Shown here in pieces: positions 1 through 10,900 of a DNA stretch of 40,672 bases (position 1 is its first letter; the number at the start of each line of letters is the position of its first letter). The notes beneath the pieces were generated by a model. It worked only from the letters and a program-made list of their open reading frames with translations, was not told where the DNA came from and did no database searches. This DNA is from Oscillospiraceae bacterium (GTDB taxonomy: Bacteria; Bacillota; Clostridia; Oscillospirales; Acutalibacteraceae): assembly GCA_009777055.1 (NCBI GenBank), contig WRMQ01000011.1, positions 1 through 40,672 of the forward strand, written 5' to 3'. Position numbers and translations under genes: made by a program.

Positions 1-118
1 AAGGAGGTGCCCCGAAGGGGCGGAGGAATTTTGCGCGCGAGCGCATGAGGCCTGGATCGTTCCGCTTCGCCGCGAGAAAAGAACAGCGTATCACTAAAAT
101 TGTCTGAAAAAGCCAAAA
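1..118. repeat. GC-rich hairpin-forming intergenic repeat-like block at left edge
   Basis: This stretch holds no complete gene. Two short hairpins are visible: GCCCC-GAA-GGGGC at about 9-21 and TGCGC-GCGA-GCGCA at about 32-45. Another G/C-rich element lies near 60-75. The look resembles interspersed palindromic elements in many clostridial genomes, but I cannot confirm other copies. Plus-strand frame 1 is open from base 1 to a TGA at 46-48, so the tail of a gene entering from the left cannot be excluded. Its translation is Arg/Gly-rich and unrecognised. Confidence 0.3.
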
Positions 119-129
119 AATTAAAATAC

Positions 130-159
130 AAAAAACCTCGCGTCGCCGCGAGGTTTTTT
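130..159 (-). terminator. Rho-independent terminator of the DUF4474-like operon
   Basis: A perfect 7-bp stem, CCTCGCG (136-142) with CGCGAGG (147-153), closes a 4-base loop. It is flanked by six A on the left and six T on the right, so it can work in both directions. It lies 15 bases past the stop codon of the minus-strand gene that ends at 175, which fits the end of that operon. Confidence 0.85.
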
Positions 160-174
160 GAGGCTTTCAGATAC

Positions 175-996
175 TCAGAACCAGCCCTCGTTTAGGTTTT
201 GCCAAACGAGCCGCACGGATTTTCCGTTGGGCATCAGCAGATAGGTCTCCGGTGTTTTGATGCTCATTGTGGCGCCCTTCGCCAGGGGCTTGAAGCCCTT
301 TTCCTTCAGCTGGTCGATAAACAGCTGCGCCATTTTTTTGTCCTTAAACTCAATGGTGGCGTCCATGATCACGTTTTTGCGGGGGCTGGAAAGGAAGTCG
401 GTGCAGATGGACAGCACCTTATAGCCGGGCGCCCACCAATAAGGGCCCTCATCGCCGGTTAAATAGGGAGAGGGGCGGGTGAACAGTTTTTCGCCTTTAT
501 TATAAATCGTATATTCCAGGTTCAGCCAGTCGTTCTGCGAAACGGGGGCGTTGTAATGCTCAATGATAAATCTCTCTGACTTCGTATAAATCCCGATTTC
601 GCCGCCGGTGGCCAGAAACAGACCGTAGCCGCCCTTCCAGAGCTGGATCAGCCAGTCTCTGCCCTCATAGTTGAACTTGCACCGTATGGTGTCCGCCCAA
701 ACATTGACCACCCAGGGAAACACGTCGTATACCTCGTTGAAGCCGAGCCCCCACTGGAACACGGGCTTCTGGTTGATGATGGTGAACTGGTACGGGTCAA
801 ATATGAAGCCCAAAAAACCAAAGTTGCGGAAAAAGAAATCGACCATCGTGCGCAAAATCCCTGGCCCGCTGTTGGCCTGCTGGGCAGTGGCCGAGGCCGG
901 GGCTGCGCTGACGGACAAAGACGGCGCGGATACGCCCAGGAGCATGGCGGCACACAGCACGGTACACAGAACGCGGGTCAAAGCGTGTCGTTTCAT
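175..996 (-). CDS. Secreted DUF4474-like protein
   Basis: The protein has 273 residues with a Sec signal peptide: MKRH, then a hydrophobic stretch, then an Ala/Ser-rich cleavage region near residue 30. The mature part has an aromatic segment (DFFFRNFGFLGFIFDPYQF), then a block with DTIRCKFNYEGRDWLIQLWKG and GGEIGIY. I recognise this pattern as resembling Pfam DUF4474, a clostridial domain of unknown function. The match is from memory and not searched. The start is the ATG at 996, because AAGGA at 1006-1010 lies 9 bases upstream. The in-frame ATG at 1002 is almost touching that site. The gene is the last of an apparent three-gene minus-strand operon behind two micro-peptides, and a strong terminator follows. 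No catalytic motif is visible. The function is unknown and export is inferred. Confidence 0.8.
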   Translation of the reverse strand: MKRHALTRVLCTVLCAAMLLGVSAPSLSVSAAPASATAQQANSGPGILRTMVDFFFRNFGFLGFIFDPYQFTIINQKPVFQWGLGFNEVYDVFPWVVNVWADTIRCKFNYEGRDWLIQLWKGGYGLFLATGGEIGIYTKSERFIIEHYNAPVSQNDWLNLEYTIYNKGEKLFTRPSPYLTGDEGPYWWAPGYKVLSICTDFLSSPRKNVIMDATIEFKDKKMAQLFIDQLKEKGFKPLAKGATMSIKTPETYLLMPNGKSVRLVWQNLNEGWF

Positions 997-1018
997 GATC
1001 ATCTTTCCTTACTATACT

Positions 1019-1076
1019 ATTATATACTATTCTATTTATATAAGCTTAAAATATACTGCTCTATTTATATGAGCTT
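1019..1076. repeat. Two tandem 29-bp AT-rich units in the leader of the DUF4474-like gene
   Basis: Bases 1019-1047 and 1048-1076 are two adjacent 29-base units sharing the core CTATTTATATnAGCTT and differing at only a few positions. They sit between micro-peptide B and the ribosome site of the DUF4474-like gene. They belong to a class of short tandem duplications seen at many gene borders in this window. Confidence 0.75.
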
Positions 1077-1087
1077 ATTATATAAGC

Positions 1088-1195
1088 TTAAAAAAAGCTC
1101 ATAATAATATCCGGAAGATTCAAGAAAACCTTGATGATTCCGAGCGCGTAGGAAAACGCGGTAACAAGCAAAGACCCCGCGGTTAAAAGCAGCAC
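1088..1195 (-). CDS. Hydrophobic micro-peptide B
   Basis: This is a 35-residue ORF (GTG start) that is almost wholly hydrophobic, with a single Lys and an Asp. It contains ALGIIKVFLNLPDIIMSFF at the C-terminus. A GGAGG at 1205-1209 lies 9 bases before this GTG. A TTG at 1198 (6 bases) and another GTG at 1201 (2-3 bases) are in frame. A strong ribosome site plus an uninterrupted hydrophobic frame argue for a real gene. The length fits one membrane helix. It lies between micro-peptide A and the DUF4474-like gene on the same strand, so co-expression is likely. Possible roles are a membrane-active or signalling peptide, a type I toxin-like peptide, or a partner for the secreted protein. None of these is proven. 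Confidence 0.55.
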   Translation of the reverse strand: MLLLTAGSLLVTAFSYALGIIKVFLNLPDIIMSFF

Positions 1196-1240
1196 CAACA
1201 CTCACCTCCCGATCCTATTTTTGCGTCATGACGGCGCCTC

Positions 1241-1363
1241 TTAATAAAAGAGCTTTGAGAAGAATTCAAACAGCATGTTGATGATCGCGGGATAGATTGT
1301 GGTGATTCCGAGAACGCCGATCAAAAACGAAAAAAGGGAAGACAGCAACGCCAGCAATACCAT
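1241..1363 (-). CDS. Hydrophobic micro-peptide A
   Basis: This 40-residue peptide begins MVLLALLSSLFSFLIGVLGI and ends IINMLFEFFSKLFY. It is one long hydrophobic stretch with a weakly charged, aromatic C-terminus. The ATG at 1363 has an AGGAGGG site (1372-1378) 8 bases upstream, and a near-consensus sigma-A promoter lies 43 bases beyond. It is the first gene of the inferred operon A-B-DUF4474. It shares with peptide B an LGI core and a Phe-rich end, suggesting the two may be related or act together. No known family is recognised. A single membrane span is inferred from composition only. Confidence 0.6.
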   Translation of the reverse strand: MVLLALLSSLFSFLIGVLGITTIYPAIINMLFEFFSKLFY

Positions 1364-1405
1364 TTTATTCACCCTCCTGTTCATATTTCATTTTTTGCAT
1401 TATGG

Positions 1406-1434
1406 AGTGTACCAGATTCCGGCAGAAAAGTCAA
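1406..1434 (-). promoter_or_regulatory. Sigma-A promoter of the micro-peptide/DUF4474 operon
   Basis: On the minus strand the -35 box is TTGACT (1429-1434) and the -10 box is TACACT (1406-1411). They are separated by 17 bases. Transcription would start near 1400 and run into micro-peptide A. Confidence 0.75.
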
Positions 1435-1476
1435 GCGGATTTTGAAAAAAGCTATTTGTTTATCTCGCTGAAACAC

Positions 1477-1512
1477 AACCCCGCCAACCGTTTGCCGCCG
1501 GCTGGCGGGGTT
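1477..1512 (-). terminator. Stem-loop terminator after the collagen-like gene
   Basis: A perfect 10-bp stem, AACCCCGCCA (1477-1486) with TGGCGGGGTT (1503-1512), encloses a loop containing a GCCGGC palindrome. It is followed by TTTTT on the plus strand, and by a weaker T-rich stretch (TTGTGTTT) on the minus strand. It lies 33 bases past the stop of the collagen-like gene. Confidence 0.7.
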
Positions 1513-1544
1513 TTTGACGCGCCTTAACGAGCAAGCTTAGCGAA

Positions 1545-2750
<1,206 letters not shown>

Positions 2751-2807
2751 TCATAGACAAAATATGCGCACTGAATCGTTTTTGTTCTGCCCGCAAAAAA
2801 ATCTATG

Positions 2808-3938
2808 CTACTCCCGCGCGAACAACTCCCGCACCAGCCACCAATTTTGCGGGAACGGGTAATTTACCGTCCAATAGCAGATGCCGCCCACATGGAATTC
2901 GTTCACCAGCGAAAGCTTGGCGGCAATGCTGCGGGCGTCCTCAAACCAGACCACGTGCTCCCTGCCGTCCTCCGCGCTGTAGCGGAACCAGGGGGTTTGC
3001 GCCTGTTCGTCGAACTGGATCTGCGAGCCCCTGCTTAAAGCGATGCGCAAGGCCTCCATGTTGGTGACCACCCGCGCGCGGCTGCCGGGGGCAAAGGGCA
3101 GCGTCCAGTCATAGCCGTAATTGGGGATCCCCATGAGGATCTTTTCCCGGGGGATGCGGCTCACGGCGTATTCCAGGGTGCGCCGCACCTCGTTGACGGG
3201 CGCCACGGCCTGGGGCGGCCCGCTCTGATAGCCCCACTCATAGGTCATGAGAATCACGTAGTCGCAGTATTTTCCGTGGGCGGCGTAGTCGATGCCCTCA
3301 AAGAGCAGGCCGGGCTGATCGTCGCGCTGCTTCGCCGGAACGGCCGTGCTCAGATCGAAGCCCGCGTCGTGGAGCCAGGCCCGCGCCTTGGCCAAAAAGC
3401 AGTTGTAGGCCTCGCGGTATTCCCCGGGCACATACTCAAAGTCCACGTCCAGCCCGGCGTAGCCTTTGGCGCGCATCATCTCCAGGGAGCTTTGGATCAG
3501 CTGGTTCTGTATTTGCGGGTCGCCCAAAACCGCCGCCGCGAGCTCGGACGAAAAGCCCTCGGGATCCCGGAGGTTCGTGATCACCAGCCGGGGCCTTACC
3601 TGGGCCGCCTTCGCCTGGTTGACCACAGGCTGATCGTTGTTCATGGGGTTGAGCGTGCCGTCGGCATTGACGGTGGCGCTGAAGACATTGAGAAGCTCCA
3701 GGCGGGGCAGCGTATCCCGCAGCACCTCCTCCCGGATGCTGGGGTAGGCGTAGCCGCCGACGACAATCCTTTCCCAGGGCTCCTGCGGCAGCACGCCGGG
3801 CAGGATGAGCGACTGCCCTTTTATGATGAGATCGGGTGTTTCAAGGCCGTTGGCCCGGATGATCGACTCGGGCGAAATGTTGTTTTCCCGTGCGATGCGG
3901 AACACGCTGTCGCCCGGACGGACGGTGTAGATGAACAT
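2808..3938 (-). CDS. LysM-GH18 spore germination glycosidase (SleL/YaaH-like)
   Basis: This is a 376-residue protein. A single LysM peptidoglycan-binding module occupies about residues 2-47 (YTVRPGDSVFRIAREN, then an LILP end). A glycoside hydrolase family 18 barrel follows, with the catalytic DxDxE motif at D164, D166 and E168 (GLDVDFEYV). SleL/YaaH enzymes of spore formers cut cortex peptidoglycan during germination, as N-acetylglucosaminidases or epimerase-type enzymes. Many have two LysM modules, but only one is seen here. No signal peptide is present, which is typical of spore-coat-localised SleL. The ATG at 3938 is preceded by AAAGGGGG at 3949-3956, and that site lies inside a perfect hairpin. 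The gene follows the amidohydrolase on the same strand with a 61-base gap. Confidence 0.88.
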   Translation of the reverse strand: MFIYTVRPGDSVFRIARENNISPESIIRANGLETPDLIIKGQSLILPGVLPQEPWERIVVGGYAYPSIREEVLRDTLPRLELLNVFSATVNADGTLNPMNNDQPVVNQAKAAQVRPRLVITNLRDPEGFSSELAAAVLGDPQIQNQLIQSSLEMMRAKGYAGLDVDFEYVPGEYREAYNCFLAKARAWLHDAGFDLSTAVPAKQRDDQPGLLFEGIDYAAHGKYCDYVILMTYEWGYQSGPPQAVAPVNEVRRTLEYAVSRIPREKILMGIPNYGYDWTLPFAPGSRARVVTNMEALRIALSRGSQIQFDEQAQTPWFRYSAEDGREHVVWFEDARSIAAKLSLVNEFHVGGICYWTVNYPFPQNWWLVRELFARE

Positions 3939-3946
3939 AAAGCGAA

Positions 3947-3982
3947 ATCCCCCTTTCGTTCATGGGTATGAGAAAGGGGGAT
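3947..3982 (-). promoter_or_regulatory. Hairpin that buries the ribosome site of the SleL-like gene
   Basis: A perfect 10-bp inverted repeat, ATCCCCCTTT (3947-3956) with AAAGGGGGAT (3973-3982), contains the whole Shine-Dalgarno sequence of the downstream minus-strand gene in one arm. No T-run follows, so it is a poor terminator. If transcribed from upstream, the hairpin would hide the ribosome site. Confidence 0.55.
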
Positions 3983-3999
3983 GGGATTATACATTAACG

Positions 4000-4848
4000 C
4001 TAATCATCACAGGGAAAGCGGCAGGCACCCAGCAGCCGTTCCGCGTTTCCGCCCAGCATCAGCGCGGTCTCCTCCGGTGAAGCGCCCAGCTGGCGCAGAT
4101 AATGCAGCTCGTCCGCGGGGTCGCTCCAGGGCTGGTCGCTTCCGAACAAAATCCTGTTCGCGCCATGGGCCTCAAGAATTTCCTTTGCCCAGGGCAGCGG
4201 CAGACGTCCCGCGCAGTAGGAGCTGTCGAAATAGATCTCTCTGCCGCACAGATGCTCCAACACCTCGCGCCAGAGGATGTAGCCGCCGAAATGCGCCGCC
4301 ACCACGGGCGCGCCCTGCCACTGGGGCAGAGCCTCGGCCAGCGCGGCGGGCGTGCAGCGCACCGGTACCGGCATGCCGATATCCGCGCCAGCGTGGAACA
4401 CGGTAATCAGGCCCAGACGCGCCGCCTCGCGGTAGATGGGGTATACCCGCGGCTCATTGACGAAAAATTTCTGATATTCCGGATGAAGCTTGATGCCCCG
4501 CAGCCCGGCCTCCTTCAGGCGGCGCAGCTCCTCCACGGCGTCAGGCGCGTCGGGATGCACCGAGCCGAAGGCGTACAGCCCCGGATGCGCGTTGAGCGCG
4601 ATGGCGAAATCGTTCACGGCGCGCTGCTGCCTGGGGTTGGTGGCAATATTCAGAGCCACCGAGGCGCCGATGCCGGCGCGGTCCATCGCGGCCAAAAGCT
4701 CCTCCCTGGTGCCGTTGGTGAACGCGGCGCGCGCGCCGCACTCGTCCATCAGAATGGGCATGGCCTTCCCGGCGATGCGCTGGGGAAAGCAGTGGGTGTG
4801 AAAGGCGATCACCCATGGTTCAGCGGGGCGGCTGTTTTGATCCGGCAT
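4000..4848 (-). CDS. Amidohydrolase-family metal-dependent hydrolase (Amidohydro_2)
   Basis: This is a 282-residue TIM-barrel hydrolase. The metal-binding HxH motif is near the N-terminus (H17, H19 in FHTHCF). Further candidate ligands are H122 (IKLHPEY), H152 (FHAG), H186 (AHFGG) and D238 (GSDQPW). This is the order expected for Amidohydro_2 proteins of the 4-oxalomesaconate hydratase/ACMSD-like group. The substrate cannot be read from sequence. The start is the ATG at 4848, with AGAAAGGAA 10 bases upstream. The longer frame would need a TTG at 4878 that overlaps the promoter. The promoter is near-consensus and faces away from that of the RHS gene. Confidence 0.85.
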   Translation of the reverse strand: MPDQNSRPAEPWVIAFHTHCFPQRIAGKAMPILMDECGARAAFTNGTREELLAAMDRAGIGASVALNIATNPRQQRAVNDFAIALNAHPGLYAFGSVHPDAPDAVEELRRLKEAGLRGIKLHPEYQKFFVNEPRVYPIYREAARLGLITVFHAGADIGMPVPVRCTPAALAEALPQWQGAPVVAAHFGGYILWREVLEHLCGREIYFDSSYCAGRLPLPWAKEILEAHGANRILFGSDQPWSDPADELHYLRQLGASPEETALMLGGNAERLLGACRFPCDD

Positions 4849-4881
4849 GTTGTACGCGTTCCTTTCTGGTATTGACAAGCT

Positions 4882-4910
4882 ATTCTAGCATCGCCCCGCG
4901 GTTTTGTCAA
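4882..4910 (-). promoter_or_regulatory. Sigma-A promoter of the amidohydrolase gene
   Basis: On the minus strand the -35 box is TTGACA (4905-4910) and the -10 box is TAGAAT (4882-4887), with a 17-base spacer. It lies back-to-back with the RHS promoter, whose -35 begins 8 bases away. Confidence 0.85.
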
Positions 4911-4917
4911 TAATGTC

Positions 4918-4946
4918 TTTACAAAAATTTAATCGTGTGATATACT
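4918..4946 (+). promoter_or_regulatory. Sigma-A promoter of the RHS-repeat gene
   Basis: The -35 box is TTTACA (4918-4923), the spacer is 17 bases and the -10 box is TATACT (4941-4946). The start codon is 40 bases beyond the -10 box. Divergent from the amidohydrolase promoter. Confidence 0.8.
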
Positions 4947-4985
4947 AAAGCGTGAAGCAGCGCTTACGATGAAGGAGAAAAAGAA

Positions 4986-7900
4986 ATGAAAATGCGTGTA
5001 GCCAAATGCAAAGCGACGGCGGCAATCCTGAGCCTGAGCCTGATTTTACAGCTTTTTCCAATGAGCCTTGCCTCGGCCCCGGTGCGGGAGGCGCTTGACG
5101 CTGGCGGGGCCGCCCTTCAGCCAGCGAGGGCCTTGTCCGGGGCCATCGCTTCGGCGGAGGCGGAGCTGATCCCTTATTCGCCTATCACGGCGGAGGTTGT
5201 GGAGTTGCGCGGTGAATCGGAGAAGCATTTTCGCCGTGCGGACGGTACATTTTTGGCCGTGAGCTATGGAGAGCCGGTGCATTACCTTGATAAAGAGGCC
5301 GGCCAGTGGCAGGAGCTTAACACCGGCTTCGTGGTGGAGCGCGATGAGGCGGGCGGAGAGGTCTACGCTGTCACGGCGCTGCCGAACCCGGTGCGCCTGC
5401 CGGAGAGCTTCGACGAGGGCCGCATGGTCACGCTTGGAGCGGGAGAATTCGAGATCGGCTTCGGCGTAAGCAGTCTCAACGAGGGCGTGAATTGGACCGC
5501 CCGCGCGGAGCCGCTTGCCGCGGAAGATACCCTCAGCGCGGCAACGCCGTTGATATCAAAAGAAGAAGCGCCCGCGGCGAAGACCGAAAGCGCCGTCAGA
5601 ACGCAGGACGAGGCCGCCATCGCGGTGGAGCCGCAGGAATCGGCAGCTGCGTACGCCGACGTTTTCGAGGGCGTGGATCTGGAATACTTTATCTCGCCGG
5701 GCAAGCTCAAGGAGAGCATTGTCGTTAAACAGCCGGGCGACGCATACCGCTATATCTTTGACCTGTGGCTTGGCAATCTAATTCCCGAGCCCCAGGAGGA
5801 CGGCTCCATTGTGCTGCTGCACCCGCAAAACGCGGACGAGCTCGTCGCGGTGCTCGAAGCGCCTTTTATGATGGACGCGGCCGGGGCTTACAGTGACGCG
5901 GTAACGCTGGAATTGGTTGAGCAGGACGGCTTTTACCTGCTCACCGTAGATGCTGACCCGGTCTGGATCAACGCGGAGGACCGCGTCTGGCCCGTATTGA
6001 TCGACCCGACCGTGACGGTGCTAAATATACGAACGGAAAGCGCCGTAAAAATATCCTTTATCAAAACCGATTCAGCCACGGCAAAAACCGTTGGCCGGGA
6101 TGACGACGACGCGCAGAATCAGCTGTGCCTGAGCAGGGCCTACCTCCAGCTTTACTTGCCCACGCTGCCCGCGAACAGCACGCCGATTAAGGCCACATAC
6201 GCGGCCACGCTTGTGAACGGCTACGCGCAGACGAGCGCCGACCCGTCGTACCGGCTTTACGCCTCCCCGAGCATTCCCACAACCTGGTCAAGCCAGCCCT
6301 TCGGGGACAGCCCAAACTCCTTTTTGAGCAGCAGCGAGCTCTTGATTGACTACGCGGAATTCCCGGCCGCCTCCGGAGCGTCTTTTCCCGTTGAATGGGA
6401 TTTCACCAGAATCGCGAGAAGCGGCTATGAAAATGGACAGACTTTTGTCGATCTGATGCTCTGTAAGCAGGATGAAACACAGGAGGGATATCTCTCGTTT
6501 CCCACCTCCGTCACAGATTACGGCAGTATCACCGTGGCCTACACCAGCAACTACGGCCTGGAGGACTACTGGTCCTATGAAACCCTTGACCTGGGCCGCT
6601 CCGGCACGGTGAGCATCAATCATTATAACGGCTCGATGACCTATGAGCATATAGATTTTGAGATAGGCGGCAGCCGGCTTCCGTTCGAGCTCAAGCACAT
6701 ACATACCGGAGTCCGGCCATACAACAAGGTTGCTTTCAGCAGATTCAGTGATGGCATGGAAAGCGCCTGGGCAAAGCAGCCTTTTTCTATGAACATCATG
6801 GAATACCTTGTGAAGTCAGGTGATGATTTTATATTGGTTGATGGCGATGGAACGGAAAAGATTTTTAAAAGAACGACGCCTTATTCATTTTATTACACAT
6901 GTGAAGATGATGAAAACTTGTTGCTGACATGCACTGGGATTCCCATTATTCTCGAAGACGGACAAGGCACGAAAAAGTATTTTGGATATGATCAGACCAG
7001 TTTTAATGAATATGAGGGATTTACATTACGTCTCAGCGCGTGTTATCAATTGTTTCGCATTGAGGACGCCAATGGAAACGCTTTAAGAATCTATGAAGGA
7101 GGTCAGAATCAGTATACAATTGATAATGAAGAACATGTTTTCCACTATTTTGATGTGCTTCGAAGATTAACTGACGCCGCCGGACGTGAATATACGTTTG
7201 AATACTATCATCTTAACGTCATTCAGGATAGCTCCGGTGTGTGGAATCATACTACAACCCGTGCTTTGAACGCAATTGTTGACCCGGCAGGCAAAAGAAT
7301 TGAGTTCGACTCCAATTATCACGACAACACGAATCCCAACAAGCAAATGACCATCACCTATCCTGATGGAAGAACAACGCATATCGAAACCAGCGGAAAC
7401 ATTTTTAATGTTTCTGGTGGCGACACAAAAGCAGGCTCGCGCATTGACCGCATTGAAGCCGCTGACGGCAGCGAGGCTGTGTTTACATATGCATCCAATG
7501 ATCCATTGAACAATCAATTCCAGCGCGTCATCAGCTATCAGCACCTCGGCCCGGAAAAGGCAAACAACACCCGCGATATCCTGGAGGAAAAGCATTTCAG
7601 CTATCAGAGCGGCGCGACAAAAGTAACGGATGCGCTGACCTCAGACTATAACAGCTACATCTTCGACTACGTCGGCCGCGTAGTGAATTCATGGGATCAG
7701 GATTACCTTACAACCTATACGAAGTATAATTCCGAGGGGAATCTGAATCACAAGGTCAGCACGGTCTCAGAGCCGCAGCCGCTGCTGCGGAATCTGGCGC
7801 GAAATCATAGCTTTGAGTTCGGCGGCGGCTGGACGCCCGATCCGAGCAACACCGGGATCGCGGCAATCACCGATACACAGGCCTTTTCAGGTGAAAAATC

Positions 7901-10900
7901 CATGCAGCTCAGCAATCCCGCGCAGAGCACGACAGCTGTTACGCAGACCTATGCCAACGGAATCATCGAGGCAGGGCAGAGCTATACGCTTTCGGCTTAT
8001 GTCAAGCTGCCAGATACATTGGCGGCGGCAAACGGCGGCGCGAGGCTCGTTTTGCGCGCGGAAAATACGACGGGTGATTTTGTGGAAGACTCCAGTGAAT
8101 GGATCACTGACGCGATGGACTGGACGCGTTATGATACGGCCATTTCTGTGCCGGGCCACTGGACAGGCACAATTACCATTGCGGCCAGTCTCAAAGTTGA
8201 AGACGCCGGCGGAATTGCTTTCTTCGACGCGGTGCAGCTGGAACCAAACGCCTGTATGAATGACTACAACCTGCTGGAAAATCCGCTGTTTGATTATATT
8301 GACAACGGCCTGCCGGAATACTGGACGCCGTTTTCACTGGACAATAATGATCAAACGGCGTATGATAACACCGGCCTGCCGGGGAATTATATGCACATCA
8401 ACGGCCAGCTGGAGCAGGAAAAGCGTCTGGCGCAGACCGTGACGGTCAACGCGAAAGCCGGGCAGAACCTGGTGTTCAACGCGTATGCCACCGCATATGC
8501 CTCTGAAAAGCCGGACAGCCTGTTCGGCGTTGTTTTGGATGCCGGACCCAACGGAATCGCGTACGCACCGTTTTCTGAGACAGCGTATTCCCATTTGCAG
8601 GCCGCCGGCGGGTCCATCCGGCTGACACAGAACGTTGAAGCCGTCACGCTGACACTGGTATACGACAACAACATCAATACCGCGGCCTTCAAGGGCGCGT
8701 CGCTGCATATCGGCAATTTCGGCGAAAGCTATGAATATTACGGCAGCGGCCTGCTCAAAGAGTTCAGCGATGATCTCGGAAACAGCACCCATATTCAGTA
8801 TGACGGCGACAGCAATCCCCACGCGATACAGAAAAAGCACGACGGAGTGATAACGGACTCAGCCGAAATCAGCTATGACGGCAACCATAACATAACAAAC
8901 GCGGTAATCAACGGCGTTGACATCAGCTTTGATTACGGCGGCTATGGCGCGGTGACCGGCGTGACCGTCGTGGGCGAGGACGGGCTGATCGCCAAGGAAA
9001 GCATGACCTATACGCCGGACTATAATTACCCGGCCACATATACGGATGCCCGGGGCCTGACGACCTCTTACAGCTATGACCCACAGTCGGGCCAGCTGCT
9101 TTCCGTAACGGATCCCAGAGGCAATGTCATCGCGCACAGCTATGACGCCAACACCGGCGAGCTGCTTTCGACAGCCGGCGGCGCGTCCGCCTCAACCAGC
9201 TACAGCTATTTATCGGGCCTGCTGCAAAGCGTCCAGCAGGGAGATCTGGCGTATCATTTTGATTATGACCTCGCCGAACGAAGCGTTGCGGTCAGGGCCG
9301 GGAGCACGAGCCTGGCCGAAAGCAGCTATGACCACAAAAACCAAATAACCGAACGCAGCTACGCCAACGGCGGCATCTATCAGCGCTCCTATGACGGCAG
9401 GGGCCGCCTGATCGGCGAAACCTACAGCGACGCAGGCGCCTCGGGCCCACCCGCGCTGGCCTTCAGCTATGCTTACAATCAAAAGAACCAGCTGATCCGG
9501 CAGAATGACTACGCGGACAATCAGTCCTGGAGCTATGATTATGATCAAATGGGCAGACCCTCCGTCATCACGGGCAGCAACGGCACGCAGACGAGGATGA
9601 CTTACAACGACAAAACAAATACGATCAGCCGCCTGACGGCAAGCCGGAACGGCGATGTCATTACGGACACCGAGTATCTTCACGCCAGCGACGGGCGGCC
9701 GCTGGGCACCGTGCTGCACAGCCTGGACGGCGCGGCGGTCAACTACAGCTATGACATGCTGAAACGCTTGACGCAAAAAGATTTGATGCTTCCCGGCGGC
9801 ATGATTTCCAGCACGTCGATCTTCACGCCGGGTCCGGGCGGGCGCGCCACGGGACTCGTTTCGCGCTATACCAATGAAAGCGTGGGCGCGGGCCCGCTGC
9901 AGCAGTGGAATTACAGCTACGACGGCAGCGGAAATCTGATCAAGGCCACCGATCTGGCTGGCGGGATCACGAATTACGCCTATGACAGCCTGAACAGGCT
10001 GACCGCTGAAAACGATATCGTCTATACTTACAGCAATCATGGAAACATCACCTCCGTGACACAAGGCAACGTGGCCGTGCACAGCTATTCCTATGAAAAC
10101 ACGGAACGGCCCGATCAGCTCACCGCCATCGACGGCTTCCCCATCAGCTATGATGATTTTGGCAATCCATTGACCTTCAACGGTTACAGCTTCGTCTGGC
10201 AGAAAGGCGATCAGCTGGCCGGCGTTTCCGGCAACGGGCTGAGCATCAGTTATACTTACGACGCGAAGGGCAACCGCACCAGCCGGACCGTCAACGGCTC
10301 GACATACAATTACAGCTATGCCGGCGGTCTTCTCATCAGTCAAACCGGACCATTGAACCTGAATTTCGCCTATGACGAAAGCGGTAAAATGATCGGGTTC
10401 CGTTATAACGGCGCGTCATACTTTTACCTGCGCGATCTTCAGGAAAATGTTGTGGCGGTCGTTGATGACACGGGCGCTCTGGCTGCCGAATACGCCTACG
10501 ACGCCTACGGCAATCTGACCAGCCACAGCGGCCCCATGTCCATTATTAATCCCATCCGGTATCGCGGATATTACCAGGATCTGTTCACCGGCTGGTACTA
10601 TATCGAAAACCGTTATTACAACCCGGACTTAAGAAGATGGCTGAGCCCCGCCCTTCCCTCCGTTGACGGAAACGCCCTGACCGGCATAAACAGCTACGCG
10701 TATTGCGGCAACAATCCGATTCCGGCGAACGCGCGGACCGGTGTGTTTGAGATTATGACAGGCGAAAACGGGCTTTTTCAGCAGGACAGGAACGCGCCTG
10801 TTTCGTTAATATTGAACTGGATGCAGCATCTTTTCGCGGGCGGCTCGTATTCCGCCGCGGTGACAGGGGTTGAGATTACCCTTCCGGAGGAAAAGCACAT

